64,000 nt of DNA, from positions 66,651,528-66,715,527 of the forward strand of contig NC_065921.1 in the NCBI RefSeq assembly GCF_024586455.1, given 5' to 3'. Made by a program: the position numbers and the translations under genes. The notes under the pieces are model-generated. The model searched no databases, had not been told where the DNA came from, and saw only the letters and a list, made by a program, of their open reading frames with translations. Shown piece after piece: positions 12,519-28,269 of the stretch; the first letter of the stretch is position 1; the number at the start of each line of letters is the position of its first letter. This DNA is from Bactrocera neohumeralis (taxonomy: Eukaryota > Arthropoda > Insecta > Diptera > Tephritidae).

Positions 12519-13243
12519 GGGGTTACAAGGGTTTCCTCATGTAAAAAACAGCCTTTTTTCAAGAATTTTTTTCACATATAAAAAATTAAATATTTTATTA
12601 GAATTTTTATTTTTAAAACATACATTATTAACATAGAAATTCTGAAATTATAAATTTGTCGGAAAAAATTGCTATTTTAAATTCCCCAAGAAATTCTCAA
12701 AACGCCATTTTTCATTTGATTTCCGATTACCTCTTCGGAAAAAAGATGCTCCCCCTTGTTGGCAGGCTAACTCCTTACAGGATCATCTTAAGTGAAAAAA
12801 TACGTGATTTAGTTAAAACATTAACTTAGAACTTGGTCGAAGAAAAAAACTCAAAAGTGTATTTTTGGCTTTTGACGTTTTTACAAAAAAAAATTAAAAT
12901 TTCAGTGAAAATTTCGATTCATTTTTTATCAAACAGTTGTGAACGGAAAAAATTCTTCGTTTAAGTTTTTAAGAATTGTATCTCGAAGACCTGTGTAAAA
13001 TTTCATAAAGATTGGTTGAGTAACTCTCGAGAAATCTTGCCAACCGATTTCAAAAAGCCAGTTTCGAGAAAAACGAGAAGAAGTTTCGAGATGACTCACT
13101 TAGCCTACCTAGCCTCGAGCGCACAAGTTCTCACGGCTGTTTCTCCGAAAGATTACTCGGATCAACTTGAAATTTTGGACAATATTCTAGAGGTTGTAGA
13201 ATTGAATAAGACAATAAACGTAAACGTAAACCCACGTAACACC
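12519..13243. mobile_element. TTAA-flanked element family 1 (725 bp)
   Basis: TTAA flanks lie at 12515-12518 and 13244-13247. The ends are inverted: GGGGTTACAAGGGTTT on the left, complement of AAACCCACGTAACACC on the right. The right half (12990-13205) matches 42027-42250 closely, including TCTCGAGAAATCTTGCCAACCG-like and TCTCCGAAA..TTACTCGGAT blocks. A 100-codon frame at 13016 runs through these repeats and beyond the element end, so it is not credited as a gene. Confidence 0.8.
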
Positions 13244-13249
13244 TTAAGT

Positions 13250-14440
13250 GATGCTAAACATACTGTTGACTTCGGCCTGATCAATTATTCAAAAATATTG
13301 TTTAAAAATTATGTTTAGACTATAAGTAGGTAAAGTGTTGAGAATTTCTATATACATATGTATGTATGTAGAATGCAAATATCAGTAGATTTTATTCTAG
13401 TTAGTGCTTTATGCTAATCATTTCGGCAAATGCAGTTTTCGCCGAGGGCTATGGTATGATTTATGTACATAAGTTGCAGACACTTGTTACGTTCACATTT
13501 ACCGAAGCCTAACCTAAAAAATAATATACATATGTATAACACACAATAATAAGAATACTAAATACGCCAATAATTTATAATATCCGAAATATTTTTTTCA
13601 GTATTTATTTTAAAAATTGTTAAAACTCCCCAAGTGTTCAATTCTTATCAAATTCCACATTCTACGATTAGTCTAATTCTGAATGCAAAAGTCAAAGTAT
13701 CGAATTTATTTCATTAGCTACTGAAACACTTTTTCATGTACATATGTATGTATGTATGTATATCGGAAGATGGGTGTCTACATACATATGTACATATGTA
13801 TAATAATGCCATAAAATGTAAATAATAACAACAGCCAATATACATACATATGTACATACGTATAACTGAACAGATCGCGCTGCAGCGAGATCACTGAAAG
13901 TGAATACGATCTGACGATTTCTGCGTTTACACGAACGTTGTCTGATGCCAAAACATACGATCCGAATTGTATGCTAACCCCTCTGAGGAAAGTAATACCA
14001 TGCGTTTTGTGTGAAGTGTGGCTGTGGAGGAGAATGATTTTAAGCAGCGTGCGACGTAGGTTGTGTAATTTTAGAATTCTTCTTAATAATGTATGAGTGG
14101 TTTATTTTCGAAAAAGTGTTTTGATTCAAGCGAATGTACGACTAAGTAGACGAGAAATCAAAGAAAAACCAATTAAAGAAAGCGAAAGCGAATCAAGTGT
14201 GTAAACGGGAGTGAGAATAAGTGGGAAATACGGTTATGATCGAACATTTTGAGTTTAATAATGTTGATATTGAATTTTCTCGTTGATAAATATATTAAAA
14301 AAGTAATAAAAAATATTTACTTATGCTAAAAAATATTTTTAAATTAAATAAATAATTTGAAAAGTCTTGGCTTACTTCTAAATACAATTATGAAGCTAGA
14401 AAAATATCTTTATTGAGTAGATAAAAAATTATTTTATATA
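13250..14440. other. Noncoding stretch including a less AT-rich island at 13865-14230
   Basis: Microsatellites at 13350-13370, 13735-13760 and 13780-13862. The island at 13865-14230 has balanced composition and no repeat similarity noticed. Being 4.6 kb upstream of the so start codon, it could hold a noncoding first exon or a control region; nothing in it proves this. Confidence 0.4.
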
Positions 14441-14443
14441 CAA

Positions 14444-15235
14444 AAACTCTATTCTATAAAAATATATCTATAAATAATTTAAAATTCTGCGCAAAATTTT
14501 AAAATAAATATTTTTAATTAAAGAAAAATTAAAAACAAAAATAAAAATATATGTACATATGTATGTATATTTTTTTAACTGAATGAAAAAAAAATAAATA
14601 ACTTAATTCTATAAAAATGTACCGATAAATAATTTAAAATTAAAAGCAAAATTTTAAAATAAATTTTTAAGGACTTGCTTTTGATGAACAATTAAAAACA
14701 AAATAAAAATATATTTTTTTAATTGAAAAAAAAATAAAGATGTCTCAATTTTATAAAAATATGTATATCTATAATTAATTTAAAATTCTGAGCTAAATTT
14801 TAAAATAGATATTTTAATGATATTTTTAGTTAAAGAAAAATTAAAAAAAATAAATAAAAATGTATGTACATATGTATGTATGTATGTATATTTTTTAACT
14901 GAATAAAAAAAAATAAATAACTTAATTCTATAAAAATGTACCAATAAATAATTTAAAATTAAAAGCAAAATTTTAAAATAAATTTTTAAGGACTTGCTTT
15001 TGATGAACAATTAAAAACAAAATAAAAAAAATAAAAATATATTTTTTTAATTGAAAAAAAAATAAAGATTACTCAATTCTAAAAAAATTTATCTGTAATT
15101 AATTTAAAATTCTGAGCTAAATTTTAACATAAATATTTTCAATATTTTTTTTTATATAAGAAAATGTTTTAATGAAAAATTAAAAAAAAAAATTAAAGTG
15201 AGTATTATATTTTTAATTTAAACAAAAAAATAAAA
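14444..15235. repeat. AT-rich satellite with two alternating monomers
   Basis: Two related units of about 146-173 bp alternate. Units beginning near 14444, 14748 and 15072 share ATCTATAA..AATTTAAAATTCTG. Units beginning near 14602 and 14921 share TGTACCRATAAATAATTT and GGACTTGCTTTTGATGAACA. The two latter units are 319 bp apart and almost identical. A TACATATGTATG tract is embedded in two units. Confidence 0.8.
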
Positions 15236-16031
15236 ATATATAAAATGTTTTAATTTTACTAGTGAAAATTTAAAAAGTTAGTGTAAGTTTCTTAATAATG
15301 TATTTAAATAAGATTAGTAATTTAAAATAATTTTAAATAGATTTGTGTAAATAATTTTTCATATTCCTAAAAGTTCGTAAAGAAATATTAACAGAAATGT
15401 TTGTATATAGTTTTAGTAAAATTTTCAATACACATACTAAAGATAATTATTTTATGCAATTTGTAATCTACAATATATACTACACCTGCCTACAAAAATT
15501 TTGTTTTATTACACAATTCTAAATGCGAGTTTATTTTTATTGAGAAGTGAAGAATCACGCAAATATTCCAGCCCAAAGCAAATTACTTGCTTTGATAAAA
15601 ACGAGGAGAAATAACTCAGCATGTTGCCACTTTTAATGAGCTGCAAGCGAATTAATATCCTAAATTGATGGGCGGAAGTGAGTTTGCAATAAAAAACTTA
15701 ATTTGATTATGCTAATGGCAGCTTAAAAAGCATAATTAATGGAAAATTTTCATAATTTTCATTGAGCAGCATTTGTAATGGAAATTTTTGTTTTTAAATG
15801 CTATATTTAAAACTTTGCGCGAAGATCATATAAATTTGTAAATTATGGTACCGAACATGTTTAGAAATAACAAATTGATATATAGACTTCGTAAATGATA
15901 AAATAAAAAAATACATACAAATATAACTTCAAAACGATAACCTCAAATAAATTATACATATTTGTAATAAAAAAGTCTTTATTACTTAAAAAAAATATTT
16001 TTAAAAAAATGCAAAGTTGTCGCTTATGGTG
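15236..16031. other. AT-rich noncoding stretch
   Basis: No conserved protein, hairpin or dispersed repeat was recognised. Confidence 0.5.
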
Positions 16032-16500
16032 TTAGGGAGGAAAAAAGCATGTGTGCGTGTAACGAAAATTTTTTTTTGCTGTTCATGGGATCAGAGTCCC
16101 ATATTTTTGAACATTTATTCTTACATATGTAAAATTGTACGAGGAATCGAATGGAAAATTTGAAAAAAAAAGTTGGTGAAAAAGCACAAAAACTGTTTTT
16201 TTTTTGAGATTTTGAAAATATATTTATCAGAAAGCTGAGAGTTTTTTACATAAAATTGTATAACTTCAAAATTTTTTGCACTCAATTTTCAGGTCGTTAA
16301 AAAATAAAAGAAATAGTAATTTTTTTGTTCGATCGAAATACGGGTACAAAACCATGTCGCCAATTGATGGAATGGCCCACATGTTAAAGTTTATTGAATC
16401 CTATTACTGAAATTTGAAAAGTTTCAAAAATTTTACATGCCACAAAAATAATAAAATTTTAATTTCGTGCCTAATTACACACACATTTTTCACCTCCTAA
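16032..16500. mobile_element. Short inverted-end element (469 bp)
   Basis: The left end TTAGGGAGGAAAAAAGCATG with TGTGCGTGTAA is mirrored by the right end, complement of TTACACACACATTTTTCACCTCCTAA, with a few mismatches. There is no coding capacity. The TTAGG start recalls the TTAGGGTG elements at 22704 and 29270, but the subterminal sequence differs. Confidence 0.6.
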
Positions 16501-16504
16501 CAAC

Positions 16505-17590
16505 CAGAGCGATTATTTTTCGTCATTCAACTCAAATATTTCTTATACTTGTAGAACACAGGCACATACGCAGATAACTAAAAAAATCAAATTTTACATA
16601 ATTAAACATTTGATTGCCTTATTTTCGTGATGAAAAATGCTCGAATTATATGTAAACATTTGGTAATTTCTAAAAATGAAATACGAACCTTCTATTTATT
16701 GCTTACTTGTGTTGTGCTGAGTGAAATGATCTGCGTTATTTGAGAATTTGCTGTTGGCAGGCGGCCAATTTTCGAAAGGCACGACAAATTGGGATGCACG
16801 CTCGTGAGTGAAAATTTAACACAGGAGAGCGAGTACAAGTATGAAAAAATGAGAAAAGCTTGCAGAGCAAAGCATTGCAGTGACACAGAGAGAGATAGAG
16901 ATACAGAGAGCGGGAGAGTGGTCGAAATAATGAACGTTAGAGAGAAGAAAAAACAAGAGGAAATGTACACTATTTTTTCATGATTAGGATTCAATATAAA
17001 GAAACAAAATTTCGTTTATTATTGACAGTAAATGAATATAAACATTATTCCATGAAATAAAATTTCATATTTTGGTAGAAAATTCTTTTTTATCTAATAT
17101 GATTTGGTGTAATTTGAGATCGACTGTCAGAACTACGCTTATTAAGGGATTTGTCTCAATAATATAAATTCATATTTATAAATTCAGAAATAATATTTTC
17201 CGACATCAAGTAAAAATTTTTCAAAACCATAAAAAAAAATTAAATACTTTTTAAGTAAACTAGAATTGAGTGTAAAATGAGAGAACACAGGCATCTTTCG
17301 CTCGTTTTGGCAAAATTTGCACCTGATCTTTTGACAATATCAGCACTTCCTTATCGCATATTATCAACTTTCATTACAAAGTTCTTTTCTGAAAAAATAT
17401 TTATAATTCATTACACTAAAATTTTTTAAATCTCGAATGCTTTTGGACCAATATTTCAAATATGTACATACATATAAACCCAAAAAGTTATAGTATTATC
17501 TCGAGGTTTGAATTTTGCTATTATTAGCAATTAAGGTTTCTGTTAGTGGTAAATACTTTCTATGACTTGTCTCTTGAATATAATATAATC
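16505..17590. other. Noncoding stretch upstream of so
   Basis: Includes a GA-rich patch at 16886-16920 with GAGAGA elements, which are possible GAGA-factor sites. Otherwise AT-rich. No gene recognised. Confidence 0.4.
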
Positions 17591-17591
17591 T

Positions 17592-17990
17592 TATACCCTG
17601 CACAGGGTATATTAAGTTTGCCACGAAGTTTATAACACTCTGAAAGAAACGTCGGAAACCCTATAAATTTACTGCGTGCAGAGCTGAGTTGATTTAACCA
17701 TGTCCTTCTGTCTGTATAAACGCGATTTAGTCACTCATCAAGAAATTGCTCAGCAATCGGAATCAAGTTATTGTATGGAAAGCTTTTTATCTGATAAGAT
17801 ATTTGCTCGGAATTTCGCAGGGGTTATTGTCTATAGCAATAATGTAATGTTCGAAGAAATTGTTCAGATCGGAACACTAATTGCTATAGTTGTGGCTGTC
17901 CTACAAACCGAACAATCGGAATCATGTTCTTGTAAACAAATTTTAATACCTTGTGGTGTATTAAAGCAATCGAAATTAACATTTTGCACC
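17592..17990 (+). repeat. TATACCCTG-headed dispersed repeat, 5' part
   Basis: Starts with the palindrome TATACCCTGCACAGGGTATA at 17592-17611, then TTAAGTTTGCCACGAAGTTT, GAAACGTCGGAAACCCTATA and one-and-a-half of the roughly 153-bp internal units. A 162-codon frame starting at 17700 reads through the repeat and into the adjacent LINE, so it is not a gene. Confidence 0.75.
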
Positions 17991-18065
17991 TCTGAAACCC
18001 ACCTAACCCTCTGTGGAATGGGAGAAATTCAACCAACTATAAATCAACCAAAAATATACATTCGT

Positions 18066-18547
18066 GGGAGCCAAGCCGCTAGTGGAACGACTGTTTCTTT
18101 GACGACAGGAGATATTTCGTCTTGCCCTCGTTCACTACCAGACCCATTTGCTTCACTTCCTTATCCAGTCTGGAGAAAGCAGAACTAACGGCGCGGTTGT
18201 TGTGGCCAATGATATCAATATCATCGGCGTACGCCAGAACTTGCACACTCTTATAAAAGATTGTACCTTCACTACATATAAAAACATATCCTTTTCATTG
18301 AGGGCACTTTTTACGTGGCGGGTACCAAACCCAGCTCATAAGCCTCGGGAAGGGTGGTTCCCCTTCTCACATTGACTTGCCTTCTTACGGATGTTTTTAA
18401 GCTACTCGGAGGATACTCCGTCTAAGACCGCAAGTCGTGAGCTGCTTGAGCCATATGTAAAACAATCGTTTCTGGCCACTCCCAAGTGAATGATGCTCAG
18501 AGAACTTTCCTCCCTTGTGTGAACTTCTGTACATGACTCCATCCTCC
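18066..18547 (-). mobile_element. RTE-like LINE, rearranged copy: RT core joined to 5' leader
   Basis: The minus strand at 18080-18260 encodes the reverse-transcriptase catalytic box: VQVLAYADDIDIIGHNNRAV, with YADD at 18220-18231, then SSAFSRLDKE and NEGKTKYLLSS. Immediately beside it, 18290-18547 is the leader block also found at 9540-9735, 32345-32523 and 46045-46257. The endonuclease part that should lie between is missing. It ends about 135 bp upstream of the so splice acceptor. Confidence 0.82.
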
Positions 18548-18682
18548 CGAAACTTTCATTACTGTTATTATTAATACATAGTTATTCTTTTTCTTAAAAC
18601 AAAATATTTTTAAAGCTAAAATATATAAAGCTATGCTTATTCTGAATGATCTTTAAAAATATATTGTATTCTTCTTTTGCAG

Positions 18683-18806
18683 GTTTTCTAACAACGCTAG
18701 CAATGTGTCGCTTTCTCCAATAACTTGTGTAAAAAGTATTAGTTATCAAATTATATAAAAAAGTCTGATTAAAGGAGGTGTATTTGAAAATAAAAACAAC
18801 AACAAA
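18683..18806 (+). other. so: Probable 5' UTR part of the first coding exon of so
   Basis: A pyrimidine-rich tract followed by TTTTGCAG ends at 18682, a good splice acceptor. The 124 bases from there to the ATG contain no upstream ATG in the so frame. The start context AACAAAATG fits fly initiation sites. This implies at least one further noncoding 5' exon upstream, which could not be located. Transcription could instead begin within this stretch. Confidence 0.5.
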
Positions 18807-23459
<4,653 letters not shown>

Positions 23460-24390
23460 GTAAGTAAAATCAATTTAATATAAAAAATCTATTTCAGAAA
23501 AAATATATAGAAAAATTAAGAAAAAAGCTGAAATAAGGCGCACAATTTGCTATTTTACACTCTCTCATGCTAAAAATTACGTTATGTGTCGTTAATTTTA
23601 ACAACAATATTACGCAAATTATCTAAAATGTTGTGTGAAAATATAAAAAAAAAATATTTGTATTAAGATGTCATTACTTTGGCACTGGGGGGTGCAACCC
23701 TGAATGCGACAGTTACAGACGTTTTAATTTTTGCAAAACCAAATGCAACAAAAAATATTTGCATATGCAATTTCAACTAAAATAAATAACCGTATAATTA
23801 GTGTCAGGGTTGTGAAAATATGTAAAATTCGCTTTTTTGTTTTTACAAATGAGATGCGGTGAAAGAAAGCGCATGGAAAATTCGCCACAAGATCATTTTT
23901 GCATCCGCGGGCAGTACAAGCGGCATGACCTTGGCAATAAGCGATACACAAAAAAAAAAAGAAAAAACAAAACATAAAGCTTCAGTTACATACATATGTA
24001 TGTATGTATGATGTATGTATGTACATTTGAGCACACACCCACATCAGCAGCGGTTGCTCACACCCCGAACGCTGCCACCGAGTGCTTACGAGCCGTCACA
24101 AGAACTATTCATTTTCATGAATTTCATGAATTTGAGACAAAACAGCTTTTTGGACAAGCACAAACGAACAAATACCAAAATCACAACAACAACAACAATA
24201 ATAATAATAGCGAAACAAATAGCAATAATAATGTCAAGCAAATAACATTGCACGAGATATGGTATGAACGCGCTGCTGGTGGTCAGTTGTTCTCAGGCTC
24301 TTCTTCTTGTTCTCGCTGCTGTCAAATTTGTTCGGCTGAGGCAGTGAAGGCATAAAAACAGAAAAATCCAATCTTCATATTTATTTGCCA
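23460..24390 (+). other. so: Start of the long so intron after exon 5
   Basis: Noncoding so far as can be seen. At 23996-24355 a 119-codon frame contains Asn/His-rich low complexity (CAACAACAACAATAATAAT). It starts inside a TATG microsatellite, has no so C-terminal similarity and no acceptor in the needed phase. Confidence 0.45.
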
Positions 24391-24394
24391 CTTC

Positions 24395-24475
24395 ATATTA
24401 TATGTACATATGTATATATAGTATATGTGTGTATGTACATATGTACACATGTATGTATGTACATATGGCAGTGTG
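24395..24475. repeat. TACATATG microsatellite block
   Basis: Dense run of TATGTACATATGTATATA-type words, self-complementary and hence hairpin-prone. It is one of dozens of such tracts in the window. Confidence 0.85.
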
Positions 24476-24479
24476 CGTG

Positions 24480-25150
24480 TGTTCGTTTTTTAATAAAGTC
24501 CTCACATTTGTCGTCAGTTTCTCAAAGTATGTGTCAGAGTACTACGAAATTCATATTTCATAAAATATTATTTTTTTCCATATGTCAATATACACACACA
24601 TACATACATATAACCAATATATGTATGTATAGTATTTTATGTTATATTAAATGAAATATGATTTCTCTAAAATAGCCAACAAGCATATTTTTAATGTTGC
24701 ATGTTTCAAATAAATGAGCAATTAAGTGTAGGTGATATGAGCACAGCAGCTGACATTGGAAATTAATGAAGAAACGCGTTGAAAAAAGCTAGACTATTAA
24801 TTAGATTTTATGACTAAATTATGTGGATGTATGCAACACTTTCCAAAATATATTGAATATTAACACAAGCTCGAAATTTGCAGAAAAGATCTAGTGTTTC
24901 ATAAATTTCTTCTAGCTATTCTATCTATTCAGGTTTACCGCCTTGAGTTGAATAGTTTTACAAAGAATTTTTTGTTTCAAATCCTTTTATTTTTACAAGC
25001 CTGAGATTCATTTCTTAGAAAAGTTCAACACTAATACTCACAATAACAAAAAGTTATTCTTGCTTTACTGTTAATAATATTTTGGGGGCTTTTTGGCATC
25101 CTCGTCTTTCATTTTCCACCCAGAGAACAATGGCAAAAGCCTAATTTATT
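24480..25150. other. Noncoding AT-rich stretch
   Basis: No conserved feature seen apart from a small TACA/TATG tract near 24598-24630. Confidence 0.45.
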
Positions 25151-25154
25151 TTGT

Positions 25155-25286
25155 TTATAAAATGGTTATATATTGGTTATAAAATGGTTATATATTGGTT
25201 ATAAAATGGTTATATATTGGCTATAAAATGGTTATATATTGGTTATAAAATGGTTATATATTGGCTATAAAATGGTTATATATTGG
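25155..25286. repeat. 22-bp minisatellite, six copies
   Basis: Six exact-length copies of TTATAAAATGG followed by TTATATATTGG. Each 22-mer is itself two related 11-mers. Copies 4 and 6 start with C instead of T. Confidence 0.95.
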
Positions 25287-25289
25287 TTA

Positions 25290-26435
25290 TATCTGACAGC
25301 GAAAGCTTTTATGCTACATACTCTTTCAGACTGTTTATCTGATTGTTTCGGTTGATATTCAAAAGTACTAAACATTTTGCTTAAAATGCCTATTTTATTA
25401 AAGGATTACAGAAAAAGATGGGAAAAGTTAGGTTAAACTGCCTACCTATAACGGCCCAAAATTTTGTACCTAGTTAATTATTGCTATAAATAAATCCAAT
25501 TTTAAACCGTCTTATTTTTCATTATATTTATCTTTCTCCCAAACTCTTATGGCGGTCTAAATGTAACGAGTTAGCTACCAAAATAACTCTCACTGCTGCG
25601 TTGTTTTCGAAAGAAAATCTTAACAAACATTTGCAAACACAAAAATATTTCTCACTTTCCTTAAAATGCCAAACCAATTTCCATTCCCATGCAAATGCTA
25701 AATCGTTTTCCTTTATCGAAAATAAAATTTCCCTTTCAATATTTATTTTAAATAAAACATCTGCTTGCTTCACATCTAAATAAATATTTGCAAAGCCCGC
25801 TCAAACATGTGTGCGTAGAAGCAGCGAAAAAACGATCAAAGATCGCACACAACAACCACAAACAGCGAAGAATGCATCAACTTGACTCCGACATCTTTCC
25901 GACGTCCTTTCGAGTGCGCGTCAAACAGATCCGACGGCAATGATAAATACACTTAGGAACAAATACATAAGCATACTTAAAGTAATTGCTAATATGTACT
26001 CACAGTTTTCGTATTGTTCGCTGAGGACTCTCTTCTGCTGCACTTAGCGGCCATTTTCTTAACACACACATATCTGTGTATTTGTTGAAGTGTGTGTTTC
26101 GCTTCGATGCATTCAAATGTCCTGCTGGAGGTCAGCAAGAAAAGCAGCACTGTCGATTGTACGTATGTATGTGTTTGGTTTGGTTGATTGACTTCCTGAC
26201 TGCATTGTTTGTAAGCACTTCAGCGCACTTTTGCCAATGTGTATGCCGACAATTGGTTAGCGCAAAGGAGTGTTTAGCGCCGTCTTGTAAGGGCGGCAAG
26301 TTTAATATGAAAATTTGTATAGTTGAAAATTTATTTTTACAAAACCAAATATTCGATTTTTAATTTTTTCTAACTGCGCTTAAATATGCTCCTAGTTCAA
26401 TTATACTGGAAATATTAATACATATATTTTTTACT
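25290..26435. other. Noncoding stretch
   Basis: Less AT-rich between about 25800 and 26300. Short open frames on both strands have no recognisable family. No repeats noticed. Confidence 0.45.
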
Positions 26436-26439
26436 TTTT

Positions 26440-26895
26440 ATAATGCTGAGCACCCAGAAGGAAACGTCAGAGGTCGTCAGCAAGACGAGCTGAGCCGATT
26501 TAGCTATCTGTTTGTATATATGTATATTAGCAAAGAACTAGTTTTTGTGATATAGATGTAATTTTGCAGACGTCCTTTCCTCCAAAAAAAAAATGCGATA
26601 TCGGACCACTATAGCGCATATCTACCATACAGGCTGGCCGCTCAGAATCAACTCCCTATATGTTAATCATTAGACAAGACACCGTGGCGAGTTTAGCTCG
26701 GATTATTGTTCAAAGCAATGCAACAATTTCTGGATAACTTGATCAGCTAGGGCTATAACATGTAACTTCCCACCTCAAAGTGACCATTGGCCGATTGCGA
26801 TTTCAGATTAAGTTACAAATACTCGTATAGCTATAAGAAAAGGCACTGTTAAGGATTATAATACTTCGGTGCAGCCGAAGTTAATTTTTTTCTTG
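26440..26895 (+). repeat. TATACCCTG-headed dispersed repeat with preserved tail hairpin
   Basis: Starts near ..GAGCACCCAGAAGGAAACGTC, with GAGCTGAGCCGATTTAGC. It ends with the hairpin CTTCGGTGCAGCCGAAG at 26864-26880, followed by TTAATTTTTTTCTTG to 26895. The head palindrome is decayed. It lies 217 bp before the mariner copy. Confidence 0.7.
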
Positions 26896-27112
26896 AAGTG
26901 AGGCTTGAATTCATTTAGGCCACCATAAAAATACGTTTTAAGGATGTATGTAAAGTAGTAAAGTAGGACTACGTGGTAACTTTCTTTTTTTTTAATTTTG
27001 CAAACCAAATAAAGTCGCTCGGGATCAAACATAGAAGACACAGTGTATGGTAGTTAAGCAGTTGTCATTGTGTGTTTTCTGCTATTCGACGTCGAATCTA
27101 CTTTGCCTTCTA

Positions 27113-28268
27113 TACTACTGTGCCCAAAAAATAAGGTGACATTTGACATCAAAATATTCATTAGTGTTTGAGATACGTGTCGTTTTGTGAGCTGCTAAAA
27201 GTGAGTTTTTCGTTTTTTGCGATGTCGAAATTTGTTGAGCAAAGAATTTGCAGAAAGCCTTTGGTGATGAGGCTATGTCTAAAAAAAATGTTTACAAGTG
27301 GTATAGTGAGTTCCAAGCCGGCCGTGAACGTGTCGAAGACGAAGAGCGTCCAAGGCGACCATCAACCTCAACCGACGACGCTCACGTTCAACAAATCAAA
27401 GATTTGGTGTTGAAAAACCGGCGATTAACAATTAGAGACCTTGCTGATGAAGTTGGCATATCGAAATTCTCAGCCAATACCATTTTGAAGGATGTTTTGG
27501 GCCTCAAGCGCGTCAAATCTCGACTGGTACCGAAAACATTGAATTTTTTGGAAAAAAGGCGTCACGTTAAAGTGTGTAAAATGATGCTTTCCGACTACCA
27601 GGGTGTCATGAAACGCATTATAACTGGCGATGAGACTTGGATCTATGCTTTCGACTCCGAAACAACCGATCAATCGAGCGAATATCGTACCAAAAGAGAG
27701 CCGAGACAAAAAAAATCGCGCCAAAGTCGCTCAAAAATCAAGGTCATGTTGACTGGTTTCTTCGATTATCGTGGTGTTGTGCACTATGAATTCCTTCCAA
27801 CCGGTCAAACAGTCAAAATGGAATATTATTTGAACGTTATGCGTCGTTTGCGTAACGCTATCCGCCTAAATAGGCCGGAATTTTGAAAAGACAATTCTTG
27901 GTTTTTACACCACGATAATGCACCATCCCATACTGCCCTCGTAATTCGTGATCATTTCGCCAAAAACTCAACCCATATCATTCCGCAACCACCGTATTCA
28001 CCTGATCTGGCGCCGTGCGACTTCTGGCTGTTCACCAAAAGACCGCTCCGGGGACACCGTTTTTATACGATAGAGGAGATTCAAGCCGCAGCGAAGACGG
28101 AACTGAAGGCCATCCCGGAAAGTGACTACAACCAGTGTTTCGAAGATTGGAAAATCCGTTGGCATAAGTGCATAGCATCGGGAGGGGATTACTTTAAAGG
28201 GGATGAAATTGATTTGGAAGAATAAATAAGTCACAGTTGCGCTTTTTCTTTTTGGATAGCAAAAGCTA
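27113..28268 (+). mobile_element. mariner-family transposon, near full length
   Basis: A coding region typical of mariner is flanked by weakly matching ends: CTGTGCCCAAAAAATAAGG near 27118 and the complement of GCGCTTTTTCTTTTTGGATAGC near 28240-28260. The ends have diverged, so borders are approximate and the TA duplication could not be fixed. The copy is cleaner than the other mariner relics of this group in the window. Confidence 0.75.
27222..28225 (+). pseudogene. mariner transposase, disrupted
   Basis: DDD transposase. It starts MSKFVEQRIC at 27222. A deletion of about 18 residues plus a frame change then leads into QKAFGDEAMSKKNVYKWYSE at 27248. Both helix-turn-helix halves are recognisable (LTIRDLADEVGIS). 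The catalytic triad is intact: GDETWIY, HHDNAPSH, and LAPCD with 34 residues between the second and third Asp (DD34D). There is one in-frame TGA at 27884-27886, in place of the usual Trp codon after RPEF. After it the frame runs uninterrupted to TAA at 28223-28225 (ends GDEIDLEE). It cannot make a full protein as read. Confidence 0.88.
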
Positions 28269-28269
28269 G

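Noticed and set aside
13016..13318. 100-codon frame within and past a TTAA element
   Set aside because: The same blocks recur at 42000-42260 with frame-breaking changes, so it is repeat, not gene.
17700..18188. 162-codon + strand frame
   Set aside because: It reads across a noncoding dispersed repeat and then antisense through a LINE reverse transcriptase.
23996..24355. 119-codon Asn-rich + strand frame shortly after so exon 5, considered as the C-terminal exon
   Set aside because: No acceptor in the required phase, it begins in a microsatellite, and it shows no similarity to the So C-terminus.
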